Positions 57,386 to 64,000 of a stretch of DNA of 64,000 nucleotides are shown here, one piece after another. The stretch comes from Polaromonas sp. (GTDB taxonomy: Bacteria; Pseudomonadota; Gammaproteobacteria; Burkholderiales; Burkholderiaceae_C), in NCBI RefSeq assembly GCF_030680935.1, contig NZ_JAUXUP010000047.1, forward strand, positions 1 through 64,000, given 5' to 3'. The notes under the pieces were generated by a model. The model searched no databases. It had not been told where the DNA came from and worked only from the letters and a program-made list of their open reading frames with translations. The translations under genes were made by a program, and so were the position numbers. Every line of letters begins with the position of its first letter. Positions within the stretch are counted from its first letter, which is position 1.

Positions 57386-58305
57386 GGTAAAAATCCTTCG
57401 ACAGAGAGATAACGCTCGCCCGTGTCGTAATTGAAACCCAGCACCGTGCTGCCGGCAGGAATTCCGGGCAGCTTCTGCGCAATCGCGGCCAGCGTGGCGC
57501 CCGACGAAATACCGACCAGCAGACCCTCCTGCGCGGCACTGCGCCTGGCGTAGTCTTTGGCGGCGTCGCCTTCGACCTGGATGACGCCGTCGAGCAAAGA
57601 GGTGATCAGGTTGGCCGGGATAAAACCCGCCCCTATGCCCTGAATCGGATGTGGTGACGGTTTGCCGCCGCTGATGACCGGCGAGGCCGCTGGCTCTACG
57701 GCATACACCTTGGTGCGCGGAAACCTGGCCTTGAGGACCTGTGCCACCCCACTCAAGTGCCCGCCGGTGCCAACGCCGGTGATCAGGTAGTCCACACCCT
57801 GCGGAAAGTCAGCCAGGATTTCTTCTGCCGTGGTACGCACATGCACCTCGATGTTGGCGGGGTTTTCAAACTGCTGCGGCATCCAGGCGCCGGGGGTTTG
57901 CGCCACAAGTTCCTTCGCGCGGGCAATTGCCCCGTTCATGCCTTTTTCACGCGGGGTCAAATCAAAACTGGCACCGTAGGCCAGCATCAGCCTGCGCCGC
58001 TCGATGCTCATGCTGTCGGGCATGACCAGCACCAGCGTATATCCCTTGACCGCCGCTACCATGGCCAGACCGACACCGGTGTTGCCGGAGGTCGGCTCGA
58101 TGATGGTGCCGCCGGGTTGCAGGGCGCCGGACTTTTCTGCCGCTTCGACCATGCTCAGCGCAATCCGGTCCTTGATGGAGCCACCGGGGTTGCTGCGCTC
58201 GGATTTGATGTAGATGTGGTGCGTCTGGCAGGCCGCGCCGAAGATGCGATTGATGCGGATATGCGGCGTGTGGCCTATGGTGGCGAGAACGCTGGAAGCT
58301 TTCAT
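57382..58305 (-). CDS. cysK: Cysteine synthase A (O-acetylserine sulfhydrylase)
   Basis: A 307-residue pyridoxal-phosphate enzyme that makes cysteine from O-acetylserine and sulfide. The PLP lysine is in [10 protein letters not shown] near residue 45, PTSGNTG (about 72-78) binds the substrate carboxylate, and [11 protein letters not shown] binds the PLP phosphate. The C-terminal [11 protein letters not shown] is typical of CysK. CysM is an alternative, but the pattern fits CysK better. Divergent from the HtrA gene with a 216-base gap in which I see no clear regulatory motif. Confidence 0.9.
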   Translation of the reverse strand: MKASSVLATIGHTPHIRINRIFGAACQTHHIYIKSERSNPGGSIKDRIALSMVEAAEKSGALQPGGTIIEPTSGNTGVGLAMVAAVKGYTLVLVMPDSMSIERRRLMLAYGASFDLTPREKGMNGAIARAKELVAQTPGAWMPQQFENPANIEVHVRTTAEEILADFPQGVDYLITGVGTGGHLSGVAQVLKARFPRTKVYAVEPAASPVISGGKPSPHPIQGIGAGFIPANLITSLLDGVIQVEGDAAKDYARRSAAQEGLLVGISSGATLAAIAQKLPGIPAGSTVLGFNYDTGERYLSVEGFLP

Positions 58306-58521
58306 GGCGGGGTCCTTGGGTTGACCGCGTGGCAGCGGGCAGATGCCCTGCTGCGCGGGATCGACAAATTATGGCCCGTCCCGCAAGCGGCTGTTGCCCG
58401 CCGGCCGCGACAGAAAGGCAAAGTGGGGGAAAATCGCGACTCTTGGTAATTCCCTGTCGGCCCCCAATTGGCCCTTCAGGACGTTTTTGTCTTGACGGCG
58501 ATTTTTTCTTCAGTACCTACC

Positions 58522-59679
58522 ATGCGCAAATTCTGGCTCTTGTTTTCCCAAACCGCGACGGTGCTTCTCGCCGCCTATTTTGTCGTGGCCACCCTCCAGC
58601 CGCAGTGGCTGAACCGCCCGTCGGCGGGGGGCCTGGCGGTCATCGAGGCGCCTGCCGCGGCCGGTAGCCCCGGCGCGGCACCCGCCGGCAGTTTTGCCGC
58701 AGCCGCCAAGGCCGCCTCAGCCGCCGTGGTCAGCATCAACACCAGCAAGGCCGCAGCGCGCAACCCCAACATGAACGACCCCTGGTTCAAGTTTTTCTTT
58801 GGGGACCAGGGCGGACAAAGCGCGCCGCAGGTCGGACTGGGCAGCGGTGTCATCGTCAGTCCCAACGGTTACATCCTCACCAACAACCATGTCGTCGAAG
58901 GTGCGGATGACATCGAGGTCATTCTCAACGACACGCGCAAGGCCAAGGCCAAGGTCATAGGCACCGACCCAGAAACCGACCTGGCCATCCTGAAAATCGA
59001 GCTCGACAAACTGCCGGTCATTGTGCTCGGGAGCTCGGATACGCTTCAGGTAGGCGATCCAGTGCTGGCCATTGGGAACCCGTTTGGCGTCGGCCAGACG
59101 GTGACCAGCGGCATTGTCAGCGCGCTGGGCCGCAACCAGCTGGGCATCAACACCTTTGAGAACTTCATCCAGACCGATGCCGCCATCAACCCCGGCAATT
59201 CGGGCGGTGCGCTGGTGGACACGCAGGGCCGCTTGCTGGGTATCAATACGGCAATTTATTCGCGCTCCGGCGGTTCCATGGGCATAGGTTTTGCCATTCC
59301 GGTGTCTACCGGCAAGCAGGTGCTGGAAAGTATTGTGAAAGATGGCCAGGTCACGCGCGGCTGGATCGGGGTAGAGCCACAGGATTTGAGCCCTGAGGTG
59401 GCCGAGGCTTTTGGCATCAAGCCCGACAAGGTGAAGGCTGGGGGCGTGATCCTCACCGGGGTGCTGCAAAACGGCCCGGCGGCACAGGCCGGCATTTTGC
59501 CGGGCGACGTGATTCTTGAGGTGGCAGGCAAGCCGGTGCGCACCGTGACCGAGCTGCTGAGCGCAGTGGCCGGCTTGAAGCCGGGTGTATCGGCACCGCT
59601 GAGTGTGCTGCGCAAGGACAAAAAGAGCGAGATCGCGGTGGTACCAGGAACCCGTCAGCGTCCGAAGATCCAGCGCTGA
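58522..59679 (+). CDS. HtrA/DegS-type periplasmic serine protease
   Basis: A 385-residue trypsin-like protease with one membrane anchor (about residues 5-25), an Ala/Gly-rich linker, a protease domain and a single PDZ domain (about 280-370). The catalytic triad is His123 (NNHVVEGAD), Asp153 (TDLAILK) and Ser227 (NPGNSGGALVD). One PDZ and an uncleaved anchor fit the DegS layout, so it may act in envelope stress signalling, or in general quality control. The ATG at 58522 (MRKFWLLFS) is chosen over an upstream in-frame ATG, since the membrane anchor begins there. Confidence 0.9.
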   Translation: MRKFWLLFSQTATVLLAAYFVVATLQPQWLNRPSAGGLAVIEAPAAAGSPGAAPAGSFAAAAKAASAAVVSINTSKAAARNPNMNDPWFKFFFGDQGGQSAPQVGLGSGVIVSPNGYILTNNHVVEGADDIEVILNDTRKAKAKVIGTDPETDLAILKIELDKLPVIVLGSSDTLQVGDPVLAIGNPFGVGQTVTSGIVSALGRNQLGINTFENFIQTDAAINPGNSGGALVDTQGRLLGINTAIYSRSGGSMGIGFAIPVSTGKQVLESIVKDGQVTRGWIGVEPQDLSPEVAEAFGIKPDKVKAGGVILTGVLQNGPAAQAGILPGDVILEVAGKPVRTVTELLSAVAGLKPGVSAPLSVLRKDKKSEIAVVPGTRQRPKIQR

Positions 59680-59699
59680 AACCTCGAGCATATCAAGAT

Positions 59700-59755
59700 G
59701 CTATCGATTTGATAGCTGCCTACGCAAGCCGGGAATGAGCTGCAGGCCGATTTGA
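59700..59755 (+). repeat. Dispersed palindromic repeat, copy K
   Basis: GCTATC-GATTT-GATAGC, TGCCTACGC, then AATGAGCTGCAGGCCGATTTGA. It starts 20 bases after the HtrA gene and ends two bases before the tatC stop codon, filling the gap between these convergent genes. Confidence 0.85.
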
Positions 59756-59757
59756 CC

Positions 59758-60549
59758 TCAAGGTTTGGCGGATTCGGTGTCCTCAGGCGCCTGTGTGTGC
59801 TTGATGAAAAGCTGCGCGGCCCAGATGCCGACCTCGTACAAAATGCACATCGGAATGGCCAGCGCCAGCTGCGACACCACGTCCGGCGGCGTCACGATGG
59901 CGGCAATCACGAAGGCCAGCACAATGAAGTAGCCGCGGAAGTTCTTGAGCTTTTCAATGCTGACAATGTTCATGCGTGCCAGCACCACCACCGCAATCGG
60001 CACCTCAAAGGCCATGCCGAAAGCCAGAAACATGCTCAGCACAAAACCGAGGTAGGCCTCGATGTCGGGCGCCGCCACAATCGACTTGGGTGCAAAACTC
60101 TGGATGAATTTGAAAACCTGGCCGAAGACAAAAAAGTAGCAAAAAGCCACACCGACAAAAAACAGAAGTGTGCTGGACACCACCAGCGGCATCACCAGCT
60201 TTTTTTCATGCGTGTACAGGCCAGGCGCTACAAAGGCCCAGACCTGGTAAAGCACCACCGGCAAAGCCAGCAGGAAAGCGGCCATCAGCAAAATCTTCAA
60301 TGGCACCAGAAACGGCGAGATGACCGAGGTGGCGATAAGCGATGCGCCTTTGGGCAGCGTTGCCACCAGCGGCGCGGCCAGCAAATCAAACAACACGGCC
60401 GGGCCCGGATAAATGGCCAGCAGGGCGGCAGCGATGGCGATGGCGATGACCACGCGGATCATGCGGTCGCGCAGCTCCAGCAGGTGTTGCACAAAAGGCT
60501 GCTCGGTGCCCGCGAGTTCGTCGGGCTTGTCGGTGTTGGAATCGCTCAT
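59758..60549 (-). CDS. tatC: Twin-arginine translocase subunit TatC
   Basis: A 263-residue membrane protein with six hydrophobic helices that recognises twin-arginine signal peptides. The N-terminal HLLELRDRMIRV and the APGLYTHEKKLV loop (around 95) are typical, as is AFGMAFEVPIAVVVLARM. It is downstream of tatB (90-base gap), the usual tatABC order. With petA and the lytic transglycosylase also in this window, two possible Tat substrates are encoded nearby. Confidence 0.95.
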   Translation of the reverse strand: MSDSNTDKPDELAGTEQPFVQHLLELRDRMIRVVIAIAIAAALLAIYPGPAVLFDLLAAPLVATLPKGASLIATSVISPFLVPLKILLMAAFLLALPVVLYQVWAFVAPGLYTHEKKLVMPLVVSSTLLFFVGVAFCYFFVFGQVFKFIQSFAPKSIVAAPDIEAYLGFVLSMFLAFGMAFEVPIAVVVLARMNIVSIEKLKNFRGYFIVLAFVIAAIVTPPDVVSQLALAIPMCILYEVGIWAAQLFIKHTQAPEDTESAKP

Positions 60550-60639
60550 GAAGAAGGTGTGCGCGGGAATGTGATCAAAAACAGGAGCGGAAGTGGCAGT
60601 GTGACAAAGGACGCCGACATGCGCCGCACAGTGAAAAAA

Positions 60640-61119
60640 TCAGGCACGTGTGCTGGAGGATGCCCCCGGTCGGGGCCGAAAACGCGCCACCCTCGCTGCA
60701 CCAGACAGGGCCTTGGTGCGCACACCGCAGCGCGCCTTGAACCATTGCGGTGTAGCGCCTTGCTTGAGGCGAAAGTTTTTCTTCGGGTGTTTGTATTCGG
60801 GAAAGCTGATCATGCCGGGAAGCTCGTCACCGGAGGCCGTGCCCGTGGTTTCGGCCCATGATTTTTCAAAGTCACTGGCATTGGTCTGGATGGAATTTTC
60901 GACATCTCGGGCTGCGCCCTCCATCGACTCTTTCATCTTCTTGAGCTCGTCCAGCTCCATCGAGCGGTTGACCTCCTGCTTGACATCAGCAACATAGCGC
61001 TGCGCCTTGCCCAGCATCGTACCTATGGTGCGTGCCAGACGCGGCAACTTTTCGGGGCCGATGACAATCAGCGCAACTGCGCCTATCAGCATCATCTTGG
61101 AAAGGCCGATGTCGATCAC
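60640..61119 (-). CDS. tatB: Sec-independent translocase protein TatB
   Basis: A 159-residue Tat component. An N-terminal membrane helix ([26 protein letters not shown] pattern, about 1-20) with the conserved [11 protein letters not shown] hinge is followed by an amphipathic helix ([18 protein letters not shown]) and a long charged tail. It works with TatC in substrate recognition. It lies between tatA (44-base gap) and tatC. Confidence 0.93.
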   Translation of the reverse strand: MIDIGLSKMMLIGAVALIVIGPEKLPRLARTIGTMLGKAQRYVADVKQEVNRSMELDELKKMKESMEGAARDVENSIQTNASDFEKSWAETTGTASGDELPGMISFPEYKHPKKNFRLKQGATPQWFKARCGVRTKALSGAARVARFRPRPGASSSTRA

Positions 61120-61163
61120 AGCTGGTCAGACCGGTAAGGCATCAAAAACAGAAAAGCGCCCAA

Positions 61164-61412
61164 TCAGGACTTTTGCTTGGCTTCCACGTCGATCGTGGTT
61201 TTGTCGGCGGTCTGCGCATGGCTGACCTGACCGGCGGGCGCAGCTGCAGCGGCTTTTTCTTCGTCGGTCTTGCCGCCGTCCTTCATGCCGTCCTTGAAGC
61301 CCTTGACCGCACCACCCAGGTCGCCACCCATGTTGCGCAGTTTTTTGGTGCCGAACACCATCACCACAATCAACAAGACAATCAACCAGTGCCAAATGGA
61401 AAATGAACCCAT
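61164..61412 (-). CDS. tatA: Sec-independent translocase protein TatA
   Basis: An 82-residue pore subunit with one short N-terminal helix ([21 protein letters not shown]), the [20 protein letters not shown] amphipathic helix, and a charged Lys/Ala/Asp tail. The single-helix plus FG-KKL pattern distinguishes it from TatB. It is the first gene of tatABC and follows the HIT gene after 148 bases with no clear regulatory element; a short inverted TTGCA/TGCAA pair at about 61442-61456 is too short to call a terminator. Confidence 0.94.
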   Translation of the reverse strand: MGSFSIWHWLIVLLIVVMVFGTKKLRNMGGDLGGAVKGFKDGMKDGGKTDEEKAAAAAPAGQVSHAQTADKTTIDVEAKQKS

Positions 61413-61560
61413 GTTTCTCTCCTAGTCCTTAATATGCAGGCTTGCACAACAATGCAACCATTCTAAAGGCTTGGCGCTTGCTGGCACGCAATAGCCCTGC
61501 ATTGCTTACCCTGCCGACATGCGTTTAGCTGGGGCGCCCAGCCCGCCTTGCAAGCAGGGA

Positions 61561-61935
61561 TTAACCCTTGAGCCAGGGCCGTGGCCCGCCCATCACATGG
61601 ATGTGAAGGTGGTGCACTTCCTGCCCGCCTTCGGCGCCAGTGTTGGTGACGATGCGAAAGCCGCCTGCAGGGTAGGGGTTGCAACCCTGCGCCAAGGCAA
61701 GCTGAGGGGCCAACACCATCATGCGGCCCAGCAGCGCCGCGTGTTCGGCGCCGGCCTGGGCCATGGACGCGATATGCACCTTGGGAATCATCAGAAAGTG
61801 CACCGGCGCCCAGGGGTGAATGTCATGGAAGGCAAATATCTCGTCGTCCTCATACACCTTGCGGCTGGGAATCTGGCCCGCAGCGATTTTGCAGAACAGG
61901 CAGTTGTCGGGCGCGTGGGTGACGGGCTGGCTCAT
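61561..61935 (-). CDS. HIT family nucleotide hydrolase/hydrolase-like protein (HinT type)
   Basis: A 124-residue histidine-triad protein. The HIT motif HLHIH is at residues 109-113, and NCLFCKIAAGQIPSRKVYED is the typical start. HinT proteins hydrolyse nucleoside phosphoramidates. The ATG ending at 61935 (MSQPVTHAP) is taken; a longer in-frame form to 62079 has no family support. It sits between a small membrane protein and tatA within the conserved his-tat block. Confidence 0.92.
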   Translation of the reverse strand: MSQPVTHAPDNCLFCKIAAGQIPSRKVYEDDEIFAFHDIHPWAPVHFLMIPKVHIASMAQAGAEHAALLGRMMVLAPQLALAQGCNPYPAGGFRIVTNTGAEGGQEVHHLHIHVMGGPRPWLKG

Positions 61936-61978
61936 GGTTACAAAAAGGTCAAAAAAACCAGTGCGAAGTCCTGGTGGG

Positions 61979-62350
61979 TCACAGGGGCGATGGGGGTCGG
62001 GCGAAGCGGTGGCTGTTAAACCGCATCCAGCCGCGCACGCAGCGGTACAGATACCAGAGCCAGACGATGAAATAGGCAATAGCGCCCGGCAAAAACAACA
62101 GCAGCCACAGAGGCGACAGCAGCACCAGCCACATCAGCGTCCACCAGAAGGTCTGGATCATGTAGTTGTGGTGGTCAATGTACAGAGAATCGGACTCCTC
62201 GGCGCGGCGAACGTAGTTCACGATGAGCGCAATGACCGCAAAAATGCCGCCGCTGAACCAGGCCAGCGTGTGCAGACCGTACAACACGTGCATGACGATG
62301 CGGTCATTGGGGCTCTTCGAATCAAATTCGGCCAGATCGGTTTCGCTCAT
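61979..62350 (-). CDS. Small membrane protein, DUF4870-like
   Basis: A 123-residue protein with two or three hydrophobic segments (about 28-48, 70-92, and 92-108) between hydrophilic ends. The arrangement (NDRIVMHVLYGLHTL, IDHHNYMIQTFWW) resembles the DUF4870/Tic20-like family, where it follows hisE in other betaproteobacteria. The function is unknown. I use the ATG ending at 62350 (MSETDLAEF); a longer in-frame extension to 62374 would overlap hisE. Confidence is moderate because family membership is from memory of the pattern. Confidence 0.7.
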   Translation of the reverse strand: MSETDLAEFDSKSPNDRIVMHVLYGLHTLAWFSGGIFAVIALIVNYVRRAEESDSLYIDHHNYMIQTFWWTLMWLVLLSPLWLLLFLPGAIAYFIVWLWYLYRCVRGWMRFNSHRFARPPSPL

Positions 62351-62373
62351 TGGGGGCTTCCTTGAATGGGGCA

Positions 62374-62754
62374 CTATTTCTCGGCGGCTTCTCGGTCCTG
62401 CACCTTGCGCAGGGCTTTTTCCTCAATGCCGCTGGTGCCCTCGCGGCGCTCCAGCTCGGCAATCACGTCCGCCGGGGACAAGCCGTAGTGCGCCAGCGCG
62501 ATCAGGCTGTGAAACCATAAATCGGCGACTTCACCCACCAGTTTCGCATTCAGCTCGGGGGTCGGGCCGCCATGGTCGATGTCTTTGGCCGCCATGACGG
62601 TTTCGGTGGCTTCTTCACCAATTTTTTTCAGGAAGGCATCCGGGCCTTGGTGCAGCAGCCTCGCCACATAACTGGTTTGCGGGTCGCCGCCCTGGGCCGG
62701 CTTGCGGCTCTCGATGATGCGCGCAAGGCGCTGCAGGGAATCGTTGGACGTCAT
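62374..62754 (-). CDS. hisE: Phosphoribosyl-ATP pyrophosphatase
   Basis: A 126-residue all-alpha NTP pyrophosphohydrolase for the second step of histidine synthesis. The metal-binding pattern [12 protein letters not shown] (with the paired glutamates) and [23 protein letters not shown] are typical. Stand-alone HisE next to a separate HisI is the betaproteobacterial arrangement; enterobacteria have a fused HisIE. The gap to hisI is only 5 bases. Confidence 0.96.
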   Translation of the reverse strand: MTSNDSLQRLARIIESRKPAQGGDPQTSYVARLLHQGPDAFLKKIGEEATETVMAAKDIDHGGPTPELNAKLVGEVADLWFHSLIALAHYGLSPADVIAELERREGTSGIEEKALRKVQDREAAEK

Positions 62755-62759
62755 GATCT

Positions 62760-63149
62760 CTACTTATAGATGTTTTCGGGGTCTTTCAAGACCGGCTCGG
62801 TCACCACCCACTGACCGTCTTTGTAAAGGCTGAAAAAGCAGCTATGCCGACCCGTGTGGCAGGCGATCCCCGGTGTGTGGCCAAGTTGCGTCACCTTGAG
62901 CAGGAGCACGTCGTTGTCGCAGTCCATGCGGATCTCGTGCACCGTCTGCAGATGGCCGGACTCCTCGCCCTTGTGCCACAGCCGCCCACGTGAGCGGCTG
63001 TAATACACGGCCTGGCCGAGCTCAGCGGTTTTTTCCAGCGCCTCGCGGTTCATCCAGGCAAACATCAGTACATCGCCGCTGGAGGCCTCCTGCGTGATGA
63101 CCGGGATCAGACCTCTGTCGTCCCACTGGATGTTGTCTAGCCATTTCAT
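62760..63149 (-). CDS. hisI: Phosphoribosyl-AMP cyclohydrolase
   Basis: A 129-residue zinc- and magnesium-dependent enzyme that opens the adenine ring of PR-AMP. Conserved segments are [27 protein letters not shown] (metal/catalytic), and [10 protein letters not shown] with the later [10 protein letters not shown] zinc cysteines. Length is normal for a stand-alone HisI. It lies between hisF and hisE; the 104-base gap to hisF holds repeat L. Confidence 0.97.
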   Translation of the reverse strand: MKWLDNIQWDDRGLIPVITQEASSGDVLMFAWMNREALEKTAELGQAVYYSRSRGRLWHKGEESGHLQTVHEIRMDCDNDVLLLKVTQLGHTPGIACHTGRHSCFFSLYKDGQWVVTEPVLKDPENIYK

Positions 63150-63186
63150 GCTTCATATTGTCCGTGATTGTCGCCAGCCAATTTTT

Positions 63187-63241
63187 ACTATCAAATTTAT
63201 AGCTGCTTACGCCCATCACAAAAGGGCTGGAGGCCAAAAAG
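63187..63241 (+). repeat. Dispersed palindromic repeat, copy L
   Basis: ACTAT-N7-ATAGC, TGCTTACGC, then AAAGGGCTGGAGGCC and an A-run. It ends 12 bases before the hisF stop codon and lies in the hisF-hisI gap, antisense to both. Confidence 0.8.
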
Positions 63242-63253
63242 ACTTGAAAGAAA

Positions 63254-64000
63254 CTACAGACGGACCGGAATGCCGCGTGCGGCCATGTGGGCCTTGGCCT
63301 GCTGCACCGTGTATTCGCCGTAATGAAAGATGCTGGCGGCCAGCACGGCATCGGCGCCGCCCAGCTGGATGCCGTCGGCCAGGTGGTCCAGGTTGCCAAC
63401 ACCGCCGGAGGCAATCACTGGCACGCTGACCGCGTCGCTGACAGCGCGGGTCAGCGCCAGGTCAAAGCCCGCCTTCGTGCCGTCGCGGTCCATGCTGGTC
63501 AGCAAAATCTCGCCAGCGCCGCGCAGGGCCATCTCGCTGGCCCAGGCCACCGCATCCAGCCCGGTGTTTTTGCGCCCGCCGTGGCTGTAAACGTCCCAGC
63601 CCTGGCCTCGCGTCAGCGCCTCTTCATCAGAGCGGCGCTTGGCGTCTATCGCCACCACAATACATTGCGCACCATATTTGGCCGAGGCGTCTTCAATCAC
63701 CTGCGGGTTGGCCAGCGCGGCTGAATTGAAGCTGGTCTTGTCGGCGCCGGCATTGAGCAGGCGGCGTACGTCTTCAACCGTGCGCACGCCGCCGCCTACC
63801 GTGAGGGGGATGAACACCTGCGAGGCCACGGCCTCGATGATGTGCAGGATCAGGTCGCGTCCATCGCTGGTGGCGGTGATGTCGAGAAACGTCAGCTCGT
63901 CCGCACCCTGGTCGTTGTAGCGTGCGGCAATCTCGACCGGGTCGCCGGCGTCACGCAGTTCGACAAAATTGACGCCCTTGACGACCCGTCCGCCGGTGAC
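63254..64000 (-). CDS. hisF: Imidazole glycerol phosphate synthase cyclase subunit, 5' end outside window
   Basis: The cyclase part of the HisH-HisF complex, which makes imidazole glycerol phosphate and AICAR. The TIM barrel shows VVKGVNF near the visible start, the catalytic pair region [16 protein letters not shown], and the phosphate-binding TVGGGVRT and [13 protein letters not shown] loops. The 249 visible residues begin at about position 12-15 of a normal HisF, so only the N-terminal few residues are missing. It precedes hisI and hisE on the same strand. No sign of a frameshift is seen. Confidence 0.97.
   Translation of the reverse strand, partial: VTGGRVVKGVNFVELRDAGDPVEIAARYNDQGADELTFLDITATSDGRDLILHIIEAVASQVFIPLTVGGGVRTVEDVRRLLNAGADKTSFNSAALANPQVIEDASAKYGAQCIVVAIDAKRRSDEEALTRGQGWDVYSHGGRKNTGLDAVAWASEMALRGAGEILLTSMDRDGTKAGFDLALTRAVSDAVSVPVIASGGVGNLDHLADGIQLGGADAVLAASIFHYGEYTVQQAKAHMAARGIPVRL

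Noticed and set aside
1..64000. CRISPR arrays, prophage, insertion sequences and genomic islands
   Set aside because: No regularly spaced direct repeats with spacers, no transposase, integrase or phage genes. The dispersed repeats are single, widely spaced and lack spacers. Composition is even except in proS.

Overview
This 64-kb window is a dense, GC-rich stretch of bacterial core chromosome. Gene order points to a betaproteobacterium of the order Burkholderiales, most likely Comamonadaceae and Polaromonas- or Rhodoferax-like: hisF-hisI-hisE-(membrane protein)-HIT-tatABC, petABC-sspA-sspB, pilBCD-coaE-zapD-yacG, rplU-rpmA-obgE-proB and ubiE-(Tim44-like)-ubiJ-ubiB. The genus is an inference from gene order and repeat style; nothing here identifies a species. 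I see no prophage, insertion sequence, integron, CRISPR array, rRNA or plasmid function. No gap between genes exceeds 300 bases.

Layout. 1-5.7 kb (minus): a DNA exonuclease cut by the window edge, cardiolipin synthase, a Nudix hydrolase, aspS, a DUF502 membrane protein and an FmdB zinc ribbon. 5.8-15.8 kb (minus): a sodium:solute symporter, the ubiquinone cluster, a DUF971 protein and a 1312-residue flavin/iron-sulfur dehydrogenase. 16.0-21.0 kb (plus): the complete glycerol-3-phosphate uptake operon ugpB-A-E-C-Q. 21.0-25.3 kb: a small membrane protein, then hemA, prfA, prmC and grxD. 25.3-32.3 kb (minus): a small secreted protein, yacG, zapD, coaE, the type IV pilus assembly genes, tRNA-Pro and ispB. 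32.5-39.3 kb (mostly plus): rplU, rpmA, obgE, proB, (minus) a CNP1-like gene and rppH, (plus) proS and a lytic transglycosylase. 39.3-48.5 kb (minus): eutC, eutB, mutT, a DUF815 ATPase, argJ, secA and an M23 peptidase. 48.5-53.3 kb: a DciA-like protein, tRNA-Thr, sspB, sspA and the cytochrome bc1 genes. 53.5-59.7 kb: mscL, pdxA, a degenerate GGDEF protein, a Nif3-like gene, cysK and an HtrA protease. 59.7-64 kb (minus): tatC, tatB, tatA, HIT, a membrane protein, hisE, hisI and a partial hisF.

The gene content is mostly housekeeping: envelope lipid and glycerophosphodiester salvage (clsB, ugp), respiration (ubi, pet), protein export (secA, tatABC), translation (aspS, proS, prfA, prmC, two ribosomal proteins, two tRNAs), heme, histidine, arginine, proline, cysteine and vitamin B6 synthesis, and type IV pili.

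The most interesting signals lie between and across the genes. First, a dispersed element of about 56 bp occurs 11 times. It has a 17-bp palindrome (GCTAT-N7-ATAGC), a TGCTTGCGC-like box and an AAGGGCT/GAGGCC tail. Nine copies lie at gene 3' ends, none lies in a divergent promoter region, and two lie inside open genes and are translated in the same frame. Second, the editing-domain part of proS is a block with clearly lower GC and foreign codon use, flanked by normal sequence. Smaller oddities include a degenerate GGDEF domain, a Lys-Arg (not Arg-Arg) leader on the Rieske protein, a likely leaderless hemA and orphan eutBC genes.
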